Assembly (NCBI GenBank): GCA_003255025.1
Contig: QANY01013583.1
Coordinates: 1,233,194-1,297,193, forward strand
Source: Datisca glomerata
Taxonomy: Eukaryota; Streptophyta; Magnoliopsida; Cucurbitales; Datiscaceae
DNA length: 64,000 bases
Direction of reading: 5' to 3'
Position 1 is the first letter of the stretch, and each line of letters opens with the position of its first letter. This document shows positions 60,076 through 64,000 of this stretch, in pieces. The notes beneath the pieces are model-generated. The model was not told the DNA's origin. It did not search any database and was given only the letters and a program-made list of their open reading frames with translations. The position numbers and the translations under genes are program-made.

Positions 60076-62724
60076 TGTAATATCCCGACCCTTCGTAAAT
60101 GGATATTTTTGTAAAATTGATTTCAAAGATAAAATGATTTTAAAAACACTTTCTTCTTCGCAGCCCTCTCCTCTTTCCCCCGGCAGCCTCCCCCCTCCCC
60201 CCTTCNTCTTTCTCTCTGATTCATCTTTCTCTCTCTCTCTCTGATTCTCGCTGATTTTTGTTACCTCTGTTTCTGTTCTCCTTACTTCTTCTTTTTATTC
60301 ACTGCTTCTCCCTCTTTTACTTCGTCTACCTCTCCCTGTTTCTTCCCCTCTCTGTTTTTTCTCTTCTCCTTTCTACTGCTTCTCTGTAACCATTTGTTGC
60401 TCTCCCTCCCTCCCTCTATTTTTCTTTTCTTTCCCTTCTCTGTTTCTTTCTCCTTCTCGTTCTCTCTCTCTAACTCTCTCTGCATCCTCCTTCTTTCTCT
60501 CTCTCTCCCTTTGCTTCTGCCATCACCGGTGTTTTATCACAGAGGCTCATTTTCCCCTTCCTTCTGTTTTCCTTTCTCTCGTCCTCTGTTTCTCTCTCTC
60601 TCTCTCTCTGTCTCTCTCTGCTTCTCTCTATCTCTGTCTCTTTCTGCTTCTCTCTATCTTTGTCTCTCTCTGCTTCTCTCTATCTCTGTCTCTCTCTCTG
60701 CATCTCTCTTCATCCATTTCTCTCTCTTCCCCTATTTGTTCTCTCTCCTTCTCGTTTTCTCTCTCTCTCTCTCTTCCCCTCCCTGTTTCTCGTGTTTTCT
60801 GTTCTGCAACTGGTTGCAAAACCAGTTGCTCGGCCCTGAACCGATTCATCACGAACCGAACCGGTTCAGCCTACTCTGACCGGTCTGAACCAGTCCATCA
60901 GATAAAATCGAACCGGACTGGTCCGAACCAGCCTGGTCTAAACCATTTGACCCGAAGCTTTATCTTTTGACTCTGGACCCGTTATATTATTTTTCGACCT
61001 CGTTCTGATCGTTCTGCACTGTTTTAATTAAATCTTTTATTTTCTATTTTTGATATTAAAAATGTGTTTGTATTATTTTATTTCAAAGCAATTTAGTGAT
61101 TATATTTTTTTAGGATTTCAGGTCATTAATTGTTCAATTCATTCTTCCACTTTAGGTAAGTGGGCTTACATAATGATGTGACTCCCATTGTTATAAATGT
61201 ATATGCTTTGTGTAAGTGAAATTATATCATAATGTGACCCATGTGTGATAAATATATAAGTTTGTGTAAGTGAATTTACATGTGTTATTCTCATGAGCTT
61301 TAATTGTCTACAAACATGTTACTTTCATAAATATGTTTGGGTAAATTGACTTATATAACGATGTGACTTTGCAGTTATATTTTTATCATGTATTTATTAT
61401 CTGTTTAACCATTTTTCGATAATTATTATATTTTCGTTAACACTTTGGTAATTGATTTCCGTTCAGTTATTAATGTGATTATCATGAGATAAATGTCTGA
61501 GTATGACTGATTTTGCGTAGTATGGTATCATGTTTGATTCTGTTATATGTGTCCGTATGCATTACATGATTAATTTTTGTCACACGTTGGATTCTGCAAG
61601 TTATGAGGTCAATTCATCCAAGTGATAATTAAAAAAAATATGAACTTAAGCATGATATTTAGTTAACAAGGAATCAGGACTGTTCACGTTATGTTCTGTT
61701 AAACGAATGTGTGTCATCTGTTCATGCTTCGTCACACATAGGGTGTCATATGTTCATGTTTTGGTCATTCATTGGGTGTCATCTGTAAATGTTTTCTGTC
61801 ACTAATGAGGTGCCATTTGTTCACGTTTTTTGTCACCTATGAATGCCATCTGTTCTGTCGCCCAATGAGTGTCATCTGTTTTGTCGCCCAATTCACCATG
61901 ATGTGTTTCAGTTAATTTGTCATCAATTCTGATTAGGTTGTTAACTAAAGGATATGATAAGCCAAGATATGATTAAGATTGTTAAATGATTCTGTTTGAG
62001 ACATGTGTTATCTGCGTGCTATGTTAAGCCATGTCATGATCGAGTACGTTACTTTATTTTATTTATGTTATATGTCAAGTTCAATTATGTTATGTCATGA
62101 TCAAGTACGTTACTTTATCGCATTTATGTTATATGTCAAGTTCAGTTATGTTATGTCATGATTGCATTTATGACGTGTGAATGTATGTTATTATGTGAGT
62201 TTGTTTACTGAGTATTTTAAAATACTCATTCCCCCCACAGTTATTTATGATGCATGTGGTGATGGCGAGCAGCATGAGTGAGACACTGCCATAACCAATT
62301 AGATCAGATGAATTTATGTCTTCAGTTTATGATTTGATTAAAAACTTAGGAAAATGTTTTCTGTTAAACTTGGTTATTCAAGTAGTTTATTTTACGATAC
62401 GATTTTCTACGAATTATGATGAGTGAAAGTTTCATGGTTTATGAATTTCAAGTTTTGACGTTATTTCAGAATTTAATTCAGTTTTTCGAGGTTTTATTAA
62501 TTATGCATTTAAGACACTTTATCGCTTCCGCTATTTTATGATTAAGATTCTGATTATGGATAAGTTTAATGCTTCCGCTATTTAAGGTCAGGATTTTTCC
62601 CATCATGGTAAATTAGTAATTTTCAATTTGGGAATTTTACCAAAATTAGGGTTTGTTTCGAATTGGAGATTTCAAAATCGTGAAATTACACGTATATTTA
62701 ACCCTCGGGGATCGGGGCGTCACA
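60076..62724. mobile_element. Solo LTR 2 (same family as solo LTR 1), 2649 bp, CTTGG target duplication
   Basis: Begins TGTAATATCCCG and ends CGGGGCGTCACA. CTTGG flanks it on both sides (60071-60075 and 62725-62729), and the split host sequence can be checked against an uninterrupted copy near 58795. It carries a long CT-rich tract (60165-60790), a ccgaaccggttcag block (60855-60890), degenerate gtgtcatctgttcatg repeats (61730-61890) and a 61-bp tandem duplication (about 62031-62160). The 161-residue frame at 60394 is a translation of the CT tract. Confidence 0.9.
60165..60790. repeat. CT-rich low-complexity tract
   Basis: Several hundred bases composed almost wholly of C and T, with runs of (TC)n and tctctgcttctctctatc repeats. 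It lies within solo LTR 2. The matching part of solo LTR 1 (about 54180-54970) is pyrimidine-rich but shorter in CT runs, so the tract expanded in this copy. An undetermined base occurs at about 60206. Confidence 0.9.
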
Positions 62725-62865
62725 CTTGGGTTGTTCATAATTAGAACCACAAAAACAACACTGCCGAACCATGTAAATTGGCAAAACGTTACCCCTAGAT
62801 ATTATCAAATATCTGTAGCAAAAACAACAGCTGCCCAACCAAGTAAAATGGCAAGAAAGAGGATA

Positions 62866-63776
62866 TTGAAAGAGTTAAAATTGACATGCACTTTGACCCA
62901 TTCAAGCATGTGAGATGATTATTTGGCTCGAATCGACAATCTTCATAAGAGAAAAGGTTTATAACTTTTTAATTATTTCCCTTGACCCTCATTGGGTTTT
63001 TATTCTATTTTTTGAACTTGCTATTCCGCTGCCTAATCATGTAATTTATTGAATATAAATAACTGATTGGCGGGATTCTTATGGAGATGAGTATCCCGAA
63101 TTGAAAAGATTTGTAATTAGAATATTGAGTTTATTTTGTAGCTCTCCAGGATGTGAAAGAAATTGGAGTGCATTTAGGATGGTAAAGTACACTTGGTTTT
63201 GATTTATTTGGTTGTTTATTTTTACATTAATTATTTTTTTAAGTTACAATATATTAAGTTTCTAAAACTATAGGTCCACTCAAAGAGGTGGAACCGATTA
63301 CCCCAAAAGAAGATGAATGATTTGGTGTTTGTCATGTACAATTTTTGAAGTTACAAAAGAACAATTAAGAAGAGATAGTACATCTTGCAAGTTTGTTTTG
63401 ATAAAATCTCTTCAGATGATAAATGGATAACAGAATAAGAGGATCCAGTTCTTCCATAACCATGCAAATGGTTTGATATTCTTGATAGAGCTGTTGGAAA
63501 AGAAATATGTGATAGTGATGATAATGAGGATGAAAATGTCATTGCAAGTGTAGTGGGATCATGTAAGCTTTTTTGAATATTCATAAGCATTTAGTTTAAG
63601 GACTTTATTTAATGAAATATATAAAATCATTTTTATATGTACATTATACAGGCGATGAGATATTTGAAAACTTTAAGAAAACAAAAGACGTGGAACTTCA
63701 TGAAGTTAGTGATAGTGATGATCTTGGGAAGGACATTGATGATTTTTTTATGATGAATGACTCCATTAAGTCATAA
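62866..63776 (+). pseudogene. hAT transposase C-terminal remnant with intron
   Basis: From about 63065 the + strand reads ITDWRDSYGDEYPELKRFVI, then ILSLFCSSPGCERNWSAFRM up to a donor at 63182. After an acceptor at 63273 it continues VHSKRWNRLPQKKMNDLVFV and MYNF, then a stop. This is the hAT C-terminal dimerisation region (sgCERNWS.f...h.kkrNRL...l.dLvfv.yN). Acidic pieces follow, with stops in the first: KWITE.EDPVLP, DSDDNEDENV, and a last exon after an acceptor at about 63651 ending DIDDFFMMNDSIKS at a TAA (63774-63776). In-frame stops show decay. The catalytic part lies elsewhere or is lost. Confidence 0.7.
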
Positions 63777-64000
63777 CTGACTAATTATCTGCATTTTAAT
63801 CTTGTTGTTTGAAAACTTATAAGTTTGGGATCAAGTTTGAGTTAACTATTTTGAGACATTATATATTTTATTTTTAGACATTTATAAAGTAGTGTAAAAC
63901 TTATTTTTATTGTTTGATTTTAGTTAGAAATTGTTGTTAATTTGTTATTTTAATGACCTCTGTTTTTTTAATATTTTAATTGTTAATATATAATAGGATC
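63777..64000. other. AT-rich end of window, no gene
   Basis: Downstream of the hAT remnant the sequence is T-rich without frames or repeats that I can name. Confidence 0.5.

Noticed and set aside
60394..60879. Longest single open frame of the window (161 residues, Ser/Leu/Phe-rich)
   Set aside because: It translates the CT-rich tract inside solo LTR 2; low-complexity pyrimidine runs avoid stops by composition.
1..64000. tRNA, rRNA or microRNA genes
   Set aside because: No cloverleaf-like or rRNA sequence was noticed; hairpins are explained by tandem or inverted repeats. A tRNAscan or small-RNA search would be decisive.
1..64000. A novel multi-gene functional system
   Set aside because: The three intact genes belong to well-known, unrelated families, and the rest is repeats and gene fragments; nothing suggests a coordinated new system.

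Overview
This is nuclear DNA of a flowering plant, most likely a eudicot. The evidence is AT-rich intergenic sequence, GT-AG introns, plant-specific gene families (HVA22, G-box-binding bZIP, Raf-like kinase) and a dense layer of LTR retrotransposons, hAT and CACTA elements. I cannot name the species. One N occurs at about 60206.

Only three genes look intact, all between 8.2 and 24.6 kb. They are an HVA22-like (k/j type) membrane protein on the + strand with 8 coding exons (8268-10981), a G-box-binding bZIP factor on the - strand with 11 coding exons (13621-16864, 5' UTR to about 18.2 kb), and a Raf-like protein kinase on the - strand with 6 exons (20668-24610). Every splice junction was read by eye, and the phases join into single open frames of 198, about 370 and 381 residues. 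They are independent housekeeping or signalling genes, not an operon or pathway unit.

Left of the genes (1-8.2 kb) lie an LTR-like remnant, several tandem and inverted minisatellite arrays, and a block holding exon-like pieces of at least two unrelated host genes (beta-tubulin and a TlyA/hemolysin-type S4-domain methyltransferase) on one strand. That arrangement resembles gene-fragment capture by a transposon. A solo LTR with a perfect 5-bp target duplication sits just 3' of the HVA22 gene.

Right of the genes (25-64 kb) is a transposon graveyard. It starts with a roughly 6-kb composite repeat in two tandem copies (Ty3 gag piece plus a reverse-oriented Copia element). Next come an Athila-like Ty3 remnant, a Tat-like Ty3 remnant with an 80-bp tandem array, and hAT remnants. 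A SIRE/Maximus-like Copia element of about 10 kb follows, itself invaded by a CACTA element and by a solo LTR. The window ends with a block carrying an SmF (snRNP F) exon fragment, a second large solo LTR and a decayed hAT transposase. Insertion order can be read from target-site duplications. I saw no plausible new defence or metabolic system. The most interesting signals are the captured host-gene fragments, the inverted arrays and the layered insertions.
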